Assembly (NCBI GenBank): GCA_026874595.1
Contig: CM049307.1
Span: 92,790,330 to 92,854,329 of the forward strand
Direction: 5' to 3'
Origin: Sipunculus nudus
Taxonomy: Eukaryota; Annelida; Sipuncula; Golfingiida; Sipunculidae
Length of the DNA: 64,000 nt
Shown here: piece by piece, positions 1 through 11,398 of the stretch
Position numbering within the stretch: the first letter of the stretch is position 1
Layout: each line of letters begins with the position of its first letter
Program-made: the position numbers and the translations under genes
The notes under the pieces: model-generated
What the model saw: the letters and a program-made list of their open reading frames with translations, nothing else
What the model was told of the DNA's origin: nothing
Database searches by the model: none

Positions 1-240
1 GTGTTTCACTCACAAACAAGTGCGCCTTTCAGGGGTCCTTGGTGGCATGATTGCCAACCTAGGGCCCACAGGTGCAGTAGTCACCGGGCCTGGTTAACCC
101 CAGGATATCAAATGAGAGGAAGCGTGTGATACTACCGTGTCACGTAGTCCGAAACCGGAATGGAAATCTGCAGATGCACATATATAGTTAAGCTAGCATT
201 AAAAAATGGAGGCGGTTACCTCCAACAAAAAAATATTTAA
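1..240. repeat. Dispersed repeat, copy 1 (partner at 30799-31060)
   Basis: This stretch aligns by eye, in the same orientation, with 30799-31060 in FBF1 intron 1. Shared landmarks are a GTTTCACTCAC start, a CCTGGTTAA segment, TAGTCC.AAACC.GAATGGAA and a TTAGTTAAG.TAGCATTAA segment followed by GGCGGTTACC or AGGTGGTTACC. The copies are diverged by indels, as expected of an old interspersed repeat. The left end is cut by the window edge. No coding potential was recognised. Confidence 0.6.
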
Positions 241-1125
241 AAAATATTTCCAGCCATAAAATATCATGAATGAACAGAATGTGCAGAGCCAGACATGTGT
301 TTTACAACAAACTCTGCAAGACTATGTCCTGAACAGGGCGTCTTTCCACCAATCGCAGAACATATCTGTGTGCCAAGATTTATTGTGAAGAAATGACACT
401 GTCTGTCAACTTTTTATGGGATCCCAGTGCAAAAGAAAATTTCCTTTTAGATTTTAAATCAAGGCTTCCATGCACTGTATTTTTCTCATCTTGATGCGAT
501 CATCACCCTTGATGAAAATATGGCAAAGTGGCAAAAAATTAATCTGTGTAATATCCCCACTAGTAACCAAAACGGAAAGCAGCAGAAACTGGAAAACAGT
601 AACGGAAAATTAGATCAGGCTTTGCTGAGAAACCAGAATAATATACATAATGCATCTGAAGTATTTTTGTTAAATCAAATCTTCAAATTCTATATGTTTT
701 TAATTGACAGTTTATCACAATTTCAGGTGGTAGATGGCTTTCAGCTCCTGGTTTTGCTTCTCATCCTAAGCAGGGCTCCGTCTTGTGTTATATCTAAGAA
801 CTGGTCAACCAGTTGAAATTCCGGGAACACTGTCAATGTATTTTTTAATTAGTGGATTTGGCAAGGCTTGTCTAAAGTCATAGTGCATACCCAAAATTGA
901 GCCCCCATAAACTTTTTAGGGCTTTCCTTTTCAAAAATTTTTCACACCGTGGGTTTTTCTCAAATACGGACATAATCTTTTTTCCTTGCAGAACCCCGGT
1001 AAATCAATGTAGAGATTTTAAAAATGTTATAATAACTGAGTTTATAAAAATGGATGTAATACTTAAGATTTTCAGCGCTCATAGATTTTTTCCTTAAATT
1101 TTAATATCACAAGCATGGTACTTAC
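241..1125 (-). other. Intergenic stretch with short coding-like frames on the minus strand
   Basis: No complete gene is seen here. On the minus strand three short open frames read like protein: about 930-810 (includes HYDFRQALPNPLIKKYID), about 850-745 (includes VDQFLDITQDGALL) and about 530-375 (includes KGDDRIKMRKIQCMEAL). They lie in different frames, each ended by a stop and not joined by good splice sites. They could be exons of a leftward gene that also uses the candidate exon at 1126-1218, or a decayed pseudogene. The protein is not recognised. Confidence 0.25.
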
Positions 1126-1218
1126 AAGTGTGGTGCTATCCACAATGTGTCGATGTTCCTCATCCACGTTTTCATTTTCCTCTGGTGGTACATCAACTTG
1201 CATCGGTTCTACAGGGCC
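1126..1218 (-). CDS. Candidate internal exon of an unidentified minus-strand gene
   Basis: On the minus strand a TTTTGACAG acceptor precedes a 93-nt open segment that ends exactly at a consensus CTT|GTAAGT donor. The 31 codons fit phase 0 at both ends. The peptide is acidic and begins GPVEPMQVDVPPEENENVDE. Splice quality at both ends and the absence of stops support a real exon. No upstream or downstream exon could be joined with confidence, so the gene is unidentified. A frame upstream near 1430-1370 (minus) also looks coding (includes IIEAVVSICFHG) but its phase did not match. Confidence 0.4.
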
Positions 1219-1559
1219 CTGTCAAAACAACACAAATACTCCTGCACGGTCACTACCAACTTTTAATATTTCTACTTGCACGACAGGTTCATGAACATGA
1301 CAGCCTTATTGACAGGTGCTCTTAAAAGTTTTTTTAAAAACTTTTTGGAATTTAATCCCTCTTTATCAGGTAAACATCCATGAAAACAGATGGATACAAC
1401 TGCTTCAATAATTGTTGAAGATGTAACAGGGTTGTTCGGGAATTCCCACTGCCCTGGGAAATATGCTTATTTCCTGGGAAATTAACAACCCTGAGATGTA
1501 AACACAAGCTGATAATGCAACGATAAGTGGTCTTATTGAGCAAAAGAATTACTTGGATG

Positions 1560-1750
1560 AGTAATGGGGATTAACCATAATGGCATGCTGTCTGATATGA
1601 TGCTGACATAAGAAATGAAAGCCAAGGAATCTCAAGTCACATGTTCACATTTACAGACCATTTTTAGTGGGCCAGTGACAGGGACAAATGACAGATCAAC
1701 CATGCCTAAATCCGTCATTTGACAGCAGGGTTTATTCATATGCACAATAT
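1560..1750. repeat. Dispersed repeat, copy 1 (partner at 5965-6145)
   Basis: It shares GGGATTAACCAT.AT.GCATG, GTTTACATTTAC or TTCACATTTACAGACCAT, GTCAAATG.CAGAT and CATGC.TAAATCCGT followed by CAGGGTTTAT with 5965-6145. The orientation is the same and there are scattered indels. It is a short interspersed element of unknown class. Confidence 0.6.
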
Positions 1751-3150
1751 ATATAAATTATTGTTTTATTTTCCACTGGAATGTCTCCAGTTTTCAGAAA
1801 CCTCTCTCTGCATGGGGAAACATTGTTGCGGATCCACAACTGTGATACGATCTCAGTTGTGGGAATGGCCTGTACAGTTAGGCCTTGTAATGGTGAAATG
1901 GTAGACACTGGTAGAAGGCACCAAAAAAACTCTTAAAACTACTAAATATACACACCAAAATGCATCTGTTAGTGTCTTTGGTAGTAAATGGGTCTTTCTG
2001 GCAACTTTACCATGTTCTTATCTTAATATATTAATGAAATATTATCCCTAACAATTCTTGTGAGCCCGCAGTGATTTAAACATAACAATATACAGGAATT
2101 TGTAATGAGCGGACATTGATCGACTGGTACCCGCCACCGAGATTTATTATCGGCCGCTTTTTCCAGTTCTAACAGTGAAAAGATCAGAGCGGGTTCCCAG
2201 TCTTAATCCCATTGCAAAGGACATTGGGTCACTTTATGTAATCATGGCGGCTTGTTCTCTATGTAAACACATCAGCTTTTGGCAAAATTATGGATAAGTA
2301 GGGCTATGGAGCTTTATTTTGGTGCCAATACTTAGCAGATGTTTTATAAAACATCCAAAGACAACAAAAAGGTAATTATTTTATGTTGTCACCGCTTGAA
2401 ATGTCAATTATACGATTCTAAAGGGGTCTACTATTTGGAACCTTACGAGGCGGTTTCTAAGAGTCGTTCCAAAGACGTTGTTGACGGAGAGGAGCAGAGC
2501 GGATCAGAATCACATCTTGGGCCGAGACAAGGGGAAACAAAGCACAAGGAGAGAGCACAGAAACTATAGGCCAAGTCCAATGTTGCTATGAATGAAATTT
2601 CCATAGCAACACTTTAATTTAACCCTGAGCATTACTTCTTGAAATGCCACCATCATGAAATAGCCTGAATCTTCAATTATTTGTTCTTAACCATGGAATA
2701 ATTATCAATGATCAACAACAACAAAATCTATTAAGATTACATGGAAGATTTTAGTATTTTTATTTTACTGTTAAAAAAAGACAACAGAATGGATCTGCAG
2801 TGTTAATACTGCTGAATGTGAATGGCATATTAGTGTTAATGCAATATGGGCGTCATATTTCAACCGCATATGTAAACATGACGTAACCCTGACTTAAAGC
2901 TGACAAACAACATTACGATATGACAGGTATGACGTTCATGCCGGGAATGACAAGCACACCGGCAGAGACACTAGGGACAACACGAGACATTACGCGATTA
3001 TCATAAACGTTGACCCCAAACCCCTACGTGTTTAGAGTAGAAATTTATGGAAGGCCATGACTTTGTTTTTGCTAGTTACTTTCACCTGTGCGGGGTTTTT
3101 GTCATTATCAGATAATTATTACCTGAAACATCGCTTGTGCTGGCTGCGGC
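1751..3150. other. Intergenic, no gene assigned
   Basis: A 76-codon open frame on the plus strand ends at 2569. Its later part is hydrophilic and reads somewhat like coding sequence (VYYLEPYEAVSKSRSKDVVD), but no acceptor or donor pair supports an exon and no family is recognised. The rest is AT-rich without visible genes. Confidence 0.3.
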
Positions 3151-3262
3151 ATCACAAACAAAACGGAAGTAGCACTTTCTCTGCGGCAAGTGCAGCTCGC
3201 ATGCCGGAGGAAGGAAAAGCCACCAGGAAGCCACTAAAATTCAGACGTAGGAAAAAAAGTAC
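3151..3262 (+). promoter_or_regulatory. Possible promoter and first exon with ETS-like site
   Basis: An AACGGAAGTAG ETS-like motif near 3163 is followed by a pyrimidine-rich CTTTCTCTG stretch and an ATG at 3199 that opens a basic peptide (MPEEGKATRKPLKFRRRKK). A GTACGG at about 3257 could be a donor; without splicing the frame continues to 3326. The combination resembles a short 5' exon under an ETS-type promoter. Nothing downstream could be joined to it, so this is a weak call. Confidence 0.2.
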
Positions 3263-3641
3263 GGAGATAGCAGTGCTGCGACTTAATTTTATAACCCGCA
3301 GTTTTAATTCACACACGTCTAACTAGAGAGCGCCATGAGAGAGAATAACTCTGCCAAAGCTTTTACCATTGAAAAATGGACAACTATATCACAAACAGCC
3401 AGACTAATTTTCAGTCAAACTGAGGAGAACTGGGCTATAGTGTTTTTAGATAGGCCTACTTTTTTAAGTTTACGGACATGTGAATTTTATTGGTACAATT
3501 TTAGTCATGTATATCGAGTTGATTTGTTATTGATCAGGAATATTATCTCATTAATAGCTTTCTCTTACTTGTTTCCCTTATAGTACACATGATCAAGTAA
3601 TTAAAAGAAAATTTAAGTCCTTGATGTGCACCAGTGGCAGC

Positions 3642-3642
<1 letters not shown>

Positions 3643-3703
<61 letters not shown>
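3643..3703. repeat. (TA)n microsatellite
   Basis: About 30 uninterrupted TA units in intergenic DNA. Confidence 0.95.
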
Positions 3704-3705
<2 letters not shown>

Positions 3706-5002
3706 GCTTGCTCACATAAAAATATGACAATAAGACAATATGTTGCATATGAGAAAATGGTACTATGGATGCATGAATGGTATGATGAAGAAAATGTTGA
3801 TTTAACAGTTTATATACAAATAAATCATATAGGCTAAAAATAACATAAATCAAAGTTCAAGCGATCCTGTTTGAAATTTAAATTATGAATTTAAAATGAT
3901 TATTAATATGACGAAATTGACCATACTGGCAGTACGTGTTTAAGCCTTATTCAAGATATGGAGAGTTGCGGGCTACTCTATCCTTTTCCAGTGCTTAACT
4001 GCCTCCGTCTCCCTATTACGCTAAGTCTCTATATACTATATATTAATCATGCAAGTGACCATGACTTATAGGGCGGAGGACGGTCTTAGTTAGAGCAAAG
4101 CCCAATCATATACCCTTTGCCAGCTGGTGACCAAATGAAGTACGTCTCTCCTTCTCTCTGACCCTTAGGGCAGCTTATTTTATCATGGGGATGTTAATGG
4201 ATGTCTTAATTCTTATAGTGAAGGAAGAGTACCTGTTTATATATGCAAGCTAGCTTATATAGGGTATTCGAAATATCCTTTACAATCTCTGGTTAGGATT
4301 ACAAAAAAAAATCGGGATTGGGAGTTATAATGTTCATTTCTTGTACAGACTTACAAGTAAAGGTGCGTACGTGTTTCTGTTCAAATAATGGACAGTTCTG
4401 GAGTAACGAGAACGCCTCATGGATGTCATGATTTTATTTACCGATGTTACCGATCGTACTTTGGCGCTATACATTCTGTACAATAAAAGCAATATTACTA
4501 TTAAATGCATCTAGACACGCTCCTTTACTGATGGTTTTGTGTTTCTGAGCGTTCTTCACTTAAAATTTCCAACACAATGGACCCATATAGTTTATAGTTT
4601 TATAAAATTTAAAGCTTTTTTTCCTGTCAGATAAAAAAATCCCATGTTAATCTTCATTCATTAAAAGCTTTACACCATATTGTTGTCTTTGAAGTGACTT
4701 TGCACACATTATATTTCTGGAACAATTATATATGACAGGCCTTATTTTATGCTGACGTTGACTCTTGATGATATTTATGTTTGTGCAGTTCTAAAATTTC
4801 CTTATAATATACGGTTTGTGTTACATTTTGGTGTCATCCGCGAAATATTTAACGTTACAAGAATTATTGTTCATAAAAAATCAATAACATTAATCATGAA
4901 CACATAAAATGGAAGGGGTTCACGTGTTGAAGGGACGTAATTAAGGAGGAACCTTATATTCCTCGAGCTCTGTTGTCATTATGTTAGATCAGGGAGGTTC
5001 AA
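3704..5002. other. Intergenic, nothing recognised
   Basis: AT-rich sequence with no long frame, no exon-like segment and no repeat that I could pair elsewhere in the window. Confidence 0.5.
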
Positions 5003-5081
5003 ATGGAAGGAGACAACACTCCCCGGTTCAGGGCAGGTCAGACGTCTCTTGTGAAATCTGAAAAGAAACCTCGCACCAAAG
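5003..5081 (+). CDS. Candidate first coding exon of an unidentified gene
   Basis: A well-placed ATG (TTCAAATGG) opens 26 codons of hydrophilic, basic sequence beginning MEGDNTPRFRAGQTSLVK and ends in ACCAAAG|GTAATT, a usable donor. The same frame stays open 5' to a possible acceptor (TTAGATCAG at about 4992). If it were spliced to the NUDT1 exon at 11246, the frame would be wrong for NUDT1, so it is not an in-frame extension of that gene. No next exon was found, so the call is weak. Confidence 0.25.
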
Positions 5082-5964
5082 GTAATTTACCTTTTATTCC
5101 ATGCCAAAGAGTTTAATTTCATGATATTTCTATAACCTATGCCTTGTCAAAAGCTCTACTTAGCCTTTTGTGCCGAGGACGGCAGCCCTTTATTATTATC
5201 GTCAACTGATTAACATGGTAAAGGAGAAGAAAGAGTTTGCCATTAGAAGTTGTACATTTTCCCGTTTAATAATTCCCCAAGTATTTTGCAGAGTCAAAAA
5301 ATTACCAGAATTCTCCCATAATTAGTAGGAATATTTTTTCACCCTTTGTACTCTTGGTGACACAATGTGAACAAATAAATATATCAACAGTAATAGGGTT
5401 TGGATTAGAATGGATCTGCCCCCCCCCCCCCCCCCCCCAACAAACAGGCCTACGTACACTGCTCAGAATACAAGAGGACGACTCTGCTGCATGGGTCGGG
5501 TTTGCTGGCTTTGAAATGTACGGATATCAATGCACCGCGGCTTCACAAATGGTGTAGATGAAAATGTAGTGAAGAGGCATTATTCACACATGAGATCTGT
5601 CTGTGAAAGTCCAGGATAGATGTCATGCACACATTTGTGCGTACAGCACGCTTATGGGCCGAAGTTTAGAGCAACTATAGAGTATGCTTCGATAACATCC
5701 ATTCCAACTATAACGAAAAAAAGGTATTTGTTCGTGAAACATATTTTGTATATTGATAAACCCGTGGATCTATTTTGCGATGTAATATCTGTTACTCGGT
5801 ATTGTAAATATAAACAGAAACTTATGCACGTGCTTACTAGTATAGTTTACGTGATACAACTGTTTCCATAATTCAATTGAAGATGTAAATGCACGGTAAT
5901 AGTGCAGCGACACTGTTTTGTGGTCTTTTTCAACTTAATGCAATTTAGGATTACCTGCATGAAT
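5082..5964. other. Intergenic, with a C20 tract
   Basis: This stretch holds a run of 20 C residues at 5419-5438. Short open frames are present, but none has exon signals or a recognisable product. Confidence 0.5.
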
Positions 5965-6145
5965 TTGGGATTAACCATTATTGCATGTTTACATAAGATA
6001 CGAGTCTCACAGGATCGAGAGTCACGTGTTGTTTACATTTACTGATCATCCAAGTGAGGCGGTGACCGGGTCAAATGTCAGATGAAACATGCTTAAATCC
6101 GTGACTGCCAACAGGGTTTATCATTTTGCACAATAGACCTTAACC
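5965..6145. repeat. Dispersed repeat, copy 2 (partner at 1560-1750)
   Basis: Same element and orientation as 1560-1750, diverged by substitutions and small indels. Followed by AT-rich intergenic DNA with a C16 tract at 6390-6405. Confidence 0.6.
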
Positions 6146-7386
6146 CTGCGCGGAGGTTGGTGAAGAATTGGTTAAGGGCAGATTACATGATCATGGTGTT
6201 TTTGTGGTTAGCATTTCACTGAATAATTAATATTTTGCAAAATGTGCATGTAAAAGGTAATTAAACGGAGGGTGTTTCCATGAAATATAACAAATTTTGT
6301 TTTTAAAGTTTCACAACTGAGTCAAGTAGCTCAGTCCCACAGTCATTAACTGGAAGAGGTTCGTTTTGTGTAGAAGCGACATCTGGCGACCCCCCCCCCC
6401 CCCCCACCATGCCAATTTGCAAATACCCAATCAATGAGCGTCAGACCAATACATTTATAAATGTGAGTCTTAAGGAAATTATAAGCATATATTGGTTCAG
6501 CGGACTATTTTGGAAATATAGCCCATGGAATTATGAGAAGGCCTAAGCTATAATTACCAAAAACATATCGGTAAATTTGCGCAGTTATACGATCACCAGA
6601 TTTCAGTCATTAGGCGTAATGCCCTGAAAGGCCTGAATGAATAAACAATAATTTCGTTAAATGTCTGAAACGTTTAGACATTTCACGAAATGCCTAATAA
6701 CACAGTTTACCAGAAAATTTGGCCTATATATTATCAACTGGCGGTACGTGATCTATAGCTGTGTATCTTTCATTGCATGCTGTCAGGTATATTCACAAAA
6801 CTTAGGTGCTGTATGAATTAAATACATTTTTGTTGAAGAAATATAATTCCTAAAAGAATATATTTTCAGGCAAGAAATGTGACGTATAAATCTTATGCAC
6901 GCTTGTATTGAAGAACTGATCAGGCCAAATTCAGCTAATTTTGCTTGATCGTGCCTCTTTTTTATTGATACAATAAAACTTTCTCCCATTGGTCTTAAAA
7001 CATAAAAAAACCACCATGCATTATTTAAACAAATTAAAAGAACTGGAGAATTTCAACCAGAATGCATGACTTTTTTTTTATATCTGATGCTCCTTTAGGT
7101 ATACATGCAGTTAATAGAAAACGCCTGACTGTAGGACTATAATAAAATATCAAGGAATTCATGTAGCGCCTTTTCTCTGCGCTCTTTTTTTCATATTTTG
7201 TTTCACGCACGGTATTGATCGTAAGATTTACCGGGATATTGGTATACTGGAAATTTTCATTTTGAAATACTTTGCTTGATTTCATGCATTGTTTAAATTT
7301 GCACCGTTTTATATACGAAAGCTATACCCTTTCAAAAATAACAGTATATTAAAATTTCTTATATACATATATCGGAATGAGCCTAT
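6146..7386. other. Intergenic, nothing coding recognised
   Basis: AT-rich DNA. The only item of note is TCGCCAGATGTCGC on the minus strand at 6376-6389, beside the C tract, which resembles a degenerate CTCF core. The short open frames carry no exon signals. Confidence 0.4.
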
Positions 7387-8919
7387 GGGTATTTCTACAG
7401 AAAACGTCGCATTTCAAGGGTTTTCTTGGTGATTTTTTTTAAATCTTGATTTTGATATAACAAAACTTAATTTGTAGAAAAATATCGTTAGAATTGTAAA
7501 ATAATGCAAGAAGTGCACTTTCAGTTTCCTTTTTCTCGACACCGTTACACGCAGTAAAATCTCACTTGCACATTTCAGAAATTGTTTTGACTAGATTTTT
7601 TTTTTTTTTTTTAAATTAATAGCCTTTGATAAAATCAAAACATAAATTTCAGTTATGAATTTAACAAAAAAAAGTGTGTAAAAAAGAACATATTTCTTCT
7701 TTTTAATTAACTTTTGAAAACAAAAATTGTCTCTATTCCTATTTTTGCTTCCAGGCGGGTGCATTTGCAGGGATTTACCGGACAAAGTACTTTGGTACAT
7801 CTACCTTCAGAATTTGAGTCGAAATACCTTGTTAATTTTTTTGAATGCACAGAAAATAAAATTTAAACATGGTTTTAAATCCTCTGGGTAACGGTGTTGA
7901 GCATAGATAACGGTGTTGAGCATAGGTAACGGAGTCGAGCTTTTGAAGTAAAAATAACCGTAGTGACTACTTGAATACCAGTATTATGTATTAAAACAAG
8001 CAAATGCCTGTTTGAATAGAAGAAACGCAAATGTTAAAAATATTTAGTCCAAAATTTGTTTCAAATTCTATTTCAATAATTTGGACTTAATACCAAGTTC
8101 TCGACACCGTTACCTTGCTCTCGACACCGTTATTTTTTCATGCAGGTAACGGTTTCGAGTGGTAATGGTGCTGAGATTTTTTCATCTATACGTCAAATGC
8201 AGGACAAAAATTACTTCCATACCGTCCCTAAGAGGGCAGCACGAGTTATCACTATATGAACAACAAGAGGTAGCCATTTTCGAAGTGTTATATGTGACGG
8301 TTAATTTTTCGCAGGTGTAATGGTGTCGAGTCCAAATAAACATACGGTGATTTTTTAACCCTTTAATGATGAACAGAGAACACTGATATGACAGTTACTA
8401 AATTTAATTGTGGATTATGTGTACAAAATTTCCTGAACTCTAATAAACGCTGCTCCCTGCATCAGCAAAGTGGTTTCTGTTCACGCGCTGCATGGTCAAA
8501 AGGTCAGGTAACGGTGCCGAGTATATTTTGGGAGACATACTTTTTATATCCAAATTTTTGTATTAAAAACAAAACGGTCAGTAAAAATCAAGCAAAAAAT
8601 ATCATCTTAATAAACTTTCACCGCTGTGACAACGTGGAAAACAAAATCTATATAAATGGAACAGTGGTTACAGAAAAACGCTGTTTTGAATTTAAGATCC
8701 GAGAGAAAGGGACAACGGAAATTTAAGGGTATAGTAACATTTGCAGTTTTTTTCTGTATGTATTTCTGCCCCGATTTAAATTATTTTTATCTCATAATAA
8801 TGGTTATATCTTTAGCAACAATCTGAATGGTTATTCATGTCATTTTTAGCATTTGCTAATTTCTCAGTAACAAATATAGTTTCGGGACATGAAATGCGAC
8901 ATTATTTGTAGAAATACCC
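7387..8919. mobile_element. TIR element with internal 14-bp motif array
   Basis: The ends are inverted copies: GGGTATTTCTACAG...GTCGCATTTCA on the left and TGAAATGCGAC...TGTAGAAATACCC on the right. The flanks read CCTAT|GGG and CCC|CTAT, so CTAT may be a 4-bp target duplication. The interior holds ten copies of a 14-mer near GTAACGGTGTCGAG in both orientations. A 112-codon frame at 8388-8726 matches nothing I know. No transposase is evident, so it is probably non-autonomous. Confidence 0.65.
7535..8522. repeat. Ten interspersed copies of a 14-bp motif
   Basis: The consensus is GTAACGGTGTCGAG. Plus-strand copies: 7888-7901, 7907-7920, 7926-7939, 8146-8159, 8162-8175, 8317-8330 and 8509-8522. 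Minus-strand copies: 7535-7548, 8100-8113 and 8120-8133. Some occur in clusters of two or three at 16-20 bp spacing. The sequence between copies is unrelated AT-rich DNA, so this is not an ordinary tandem repeat. Confidence 0.85.
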
Positions 8920-10375
8920 CTATACATCGGCAGTCCCTCCGACGAATTTATGAAGTTCCGTGTCCGAAGTGCACAAAATCTCATGTCATGAGCAGCAGCT
9001 TATAGTAGATCTTTCAGATTATTAAGTAACATCATCCCTTGTAATAAATAAATAAATACTATTAATTCAAACAAAGTTGTTTTAAATTGAAAAATAACAT
9101 TATTTATTATGAATTACATTATTTATAAATTGATACATTGTTCTCTTTTTTTATACATTTATTTCAATAGTTTAGCACTTATGCTTACACCAATATTAAA
9201 GTGACTGTTAATAGCCTAATATCAAATAACATGACTATTCTTTTTTATTTTTTCTATACCATGTTTCTTTTTAGCTAAAAAATTGAAATTTTAAATATCA
9301 ATCCAATAAAAAATTTAAATTTATGTTTTATTACTCCAGACTTGGTCGAGACAAGCTTACAGCCGAGCTTGAAGCGATAGTTTTATATGGAACCGCCAGA
9401 TGTCGCACCTTGCCGGTGTAGTCCAGCCATCTGGGGAGCAGTCAATGTACTAATCTGATAAACATTCAATGTGAAGCGGGAGCGTGCATGTGGCCGGCGG
9501 GGATATTAAACATATAAATATCGACAGACTCACTGAAACGTAAGACTCCAAGCTTTCATAAATCTTAGTCATAATCCAACCTCTGATAATGATGATAGCT
9601 TTTAATATTTGTGTGTTGCCAACTCTGACATTTGAATACATCGACCTGGTCGCGCCCGGTAATGCAGCACGGTATATCTTATTCTAATCTGTCTGGCTGT
9701 CTCCCCCCCCCCCCCCCCCCCCCCCCCAGTTTATGCAGCCACATATATACTCATGCAGGTAAATTAAATTATTAAGATATCAGTATTATATGACACAAAA
9801 GTCAACATATTTCCAGTTATCCAATCAAACAAAATGGATTTAAACAAAATAATCACTACTTGCTTATAATATTTATTAAATACTACACATGTACTACCGT
9901 CAGCATTTTAGGCGACCAAGGAACAAATGTTATAAATAGATGTATAAGTTAATTCAGTCAAAATTGTAAATTTAAGATAAAAAATCAACATATTACTTTT
10001 TGTATCAGAATCATTTAAATTATTAGCATGGTTTTTAAAGAAAAGTAATATGACTGCATATATACTCACTACAAAGTCATGGCAGTTAACTTTGATTATT
10101 ATGGAGATGTTTCATGTTAAATAAGGCATATAATAATATATATACTAAAAAGGCATGGTTAATTTATATAATAAATTGTGATTATGCCTTATAAAACATG
10201 AGACATCAAAATGAAGTGTGCAGGCATGCATATAGCATTTACATTATTACAATATTAGCAATATTATTTATTACAATATTAATTATTTAAAATAAATTGT
10301 TATTTTAAATTCTATCATTGACTGCTGTTTTAGAATCTTTCTTAGGAGTAAATATTTCAGGTTATAATTACTCCA
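8920..10375. other. Intergenic, with a C25 tract
   Basis: AT-rich DNA with a run of 25 C residues at 9703-9727. CCGCCAGATGTCGC at 9393-9406 resembles a CTCF core with mismatches. No exon is seen on either strand. Confidence 0.45.
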
Positions 10376-10565
10376 TCCCACATATACCCACTCCATCACC
10401 CTGATATATGACATATAGGTCATCTATTGTAGCCATGGCATGCTCTTGACTGCGGTCAGGCAAGAATCTATTCACAAATGAAATCAGTACACTTGTTCTG
10501 TCAGTCTTAAAATAAAATGTAATTTTCCAGGCTCTGGCATGCTGTGCATCATGACACTGTTGAAA
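10376..10565 (-). CDS. Candidate terminal exon of an unidentified minus-strand gene or gene fragment
   Basis: On the minus strand a TGCTTTTTAG acceptor (AG at 10567-10566) is followed by an open frame of about 63 codons ending in TAA at 10376. The peptide reads as normal protein and includes QHARAWKITFYFKTDRTSVL and, further on, SQEHAMATIDDLYVIYQGDG. AATAAA on the minus strand (complement near 10265-10272) lies about 100 bp downstream, as expected of a last exon. The family is not recognised and no upstream exon was found before NUDT1. It could be a displaced fragment or a pseudogene. Confidence 0.35.
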
Positions 10566-11245
10566 TCTAAAAAGCAGATTTGTTAAAGTTTGTTTATATG
10601 TTTATGTTATGAGGTGTTAGTAAATGTATATTATATTTATGTAAATATTACGCATAATGATTGTTGAATTTACAGAATTTTTTTATTCTCTTTTATTATT
10701 TTAATTCTTATTTATTTCTCAGTGAGTAAATGAAGAATTGCTTATAATATTCAATAAACTGAAGAATTTGAAACTGAAGTCAAATTCTGATGTAGGCCTA
10801 CTAGTGCTCTATTACTGACCCTCAGTGTTTAATTAAAGTCTAGTAAATAAATGGAATCATATGTTTGACTTGTTCAATTAAATAGACAGCTGCTTGCGAA
10901 ATTATTTTACATCTCGTTTTTATCAAATTCTGGAATACATAAAACAGATACAGGACAATAGATAAATTTGGTTAAACTGTCACCCCCCCCCCCCCCCATT
11001 CTGTTGGATAAAAGGCTAAAACTGACACACAGGTAATTTAAAAATTAATGAATATAAGAACTTTATGAATTTTTTTTACATTTTTGGTTTTATGAATGAA
11101 GTTCAGATTTTTAATGAATTGTCATGTACATGTAAGTACTGCTATTTCGTTTTGTTTGGTAACTGTAATCTGTATTAATTATATCCCTAATATTAGCTGA
11201 ACCTATCATCATGACCTCCATGTCCTTTCTTGTATTATTTTTTAG
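10566..11245. other. Upstream region of NUDT1
   Basis: AT-rich sequence with a C15 tract at 10983-10997. It ends in TGTATTATTTTTTAG at 11245, a good 3' splice site directly before the NUDT1 start codon. A non-coding 5' exon of NUDT1 therefore probably lies somewhere to the left; I cannot place it. Confidence 0.5.
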
Positions 11246-11246
11246 A

Positions 11247-11398
11247 ATGGTTAGTAACAAGCTGCTGACATTGGTGTTTGTTCGACAAGCGAACCAGATC
11301 CTGCTGGGTTTGAAGAAACGAGGGTTTGGTGAAGGACGATGGAACGGCTTCGGAGGCAAAGTACAAGTGGGAGAGAGTATAGAGCAAGGCGCATCCAG
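11247..11398 (+). CDS. NUDT1: NUDT1 coding exon 1
   Basis: Encodes residues 1-50 and the first two bases of Arg51: the N-terminal strand ([11 protein letters not shown]), the [16 protein letters not shown] substrate-pocket segment with Asn33, and the first half of the Nudix box. The donor is CCAG|GTAATT, phase 2. Confidence 0.95.

Noticed and set aside
3593-3853. Minus-strand frame with a long Tyr-Ile repeat
   Set aside because: The repeat is only the translated (TA)n microsatellite. The same holds for 36522-36749.
8388-8726. 112-codon frame inside the TIR element
   Set aside because: No transposase motif, no exon signals and irregular composition. Kept only as part of the element description.
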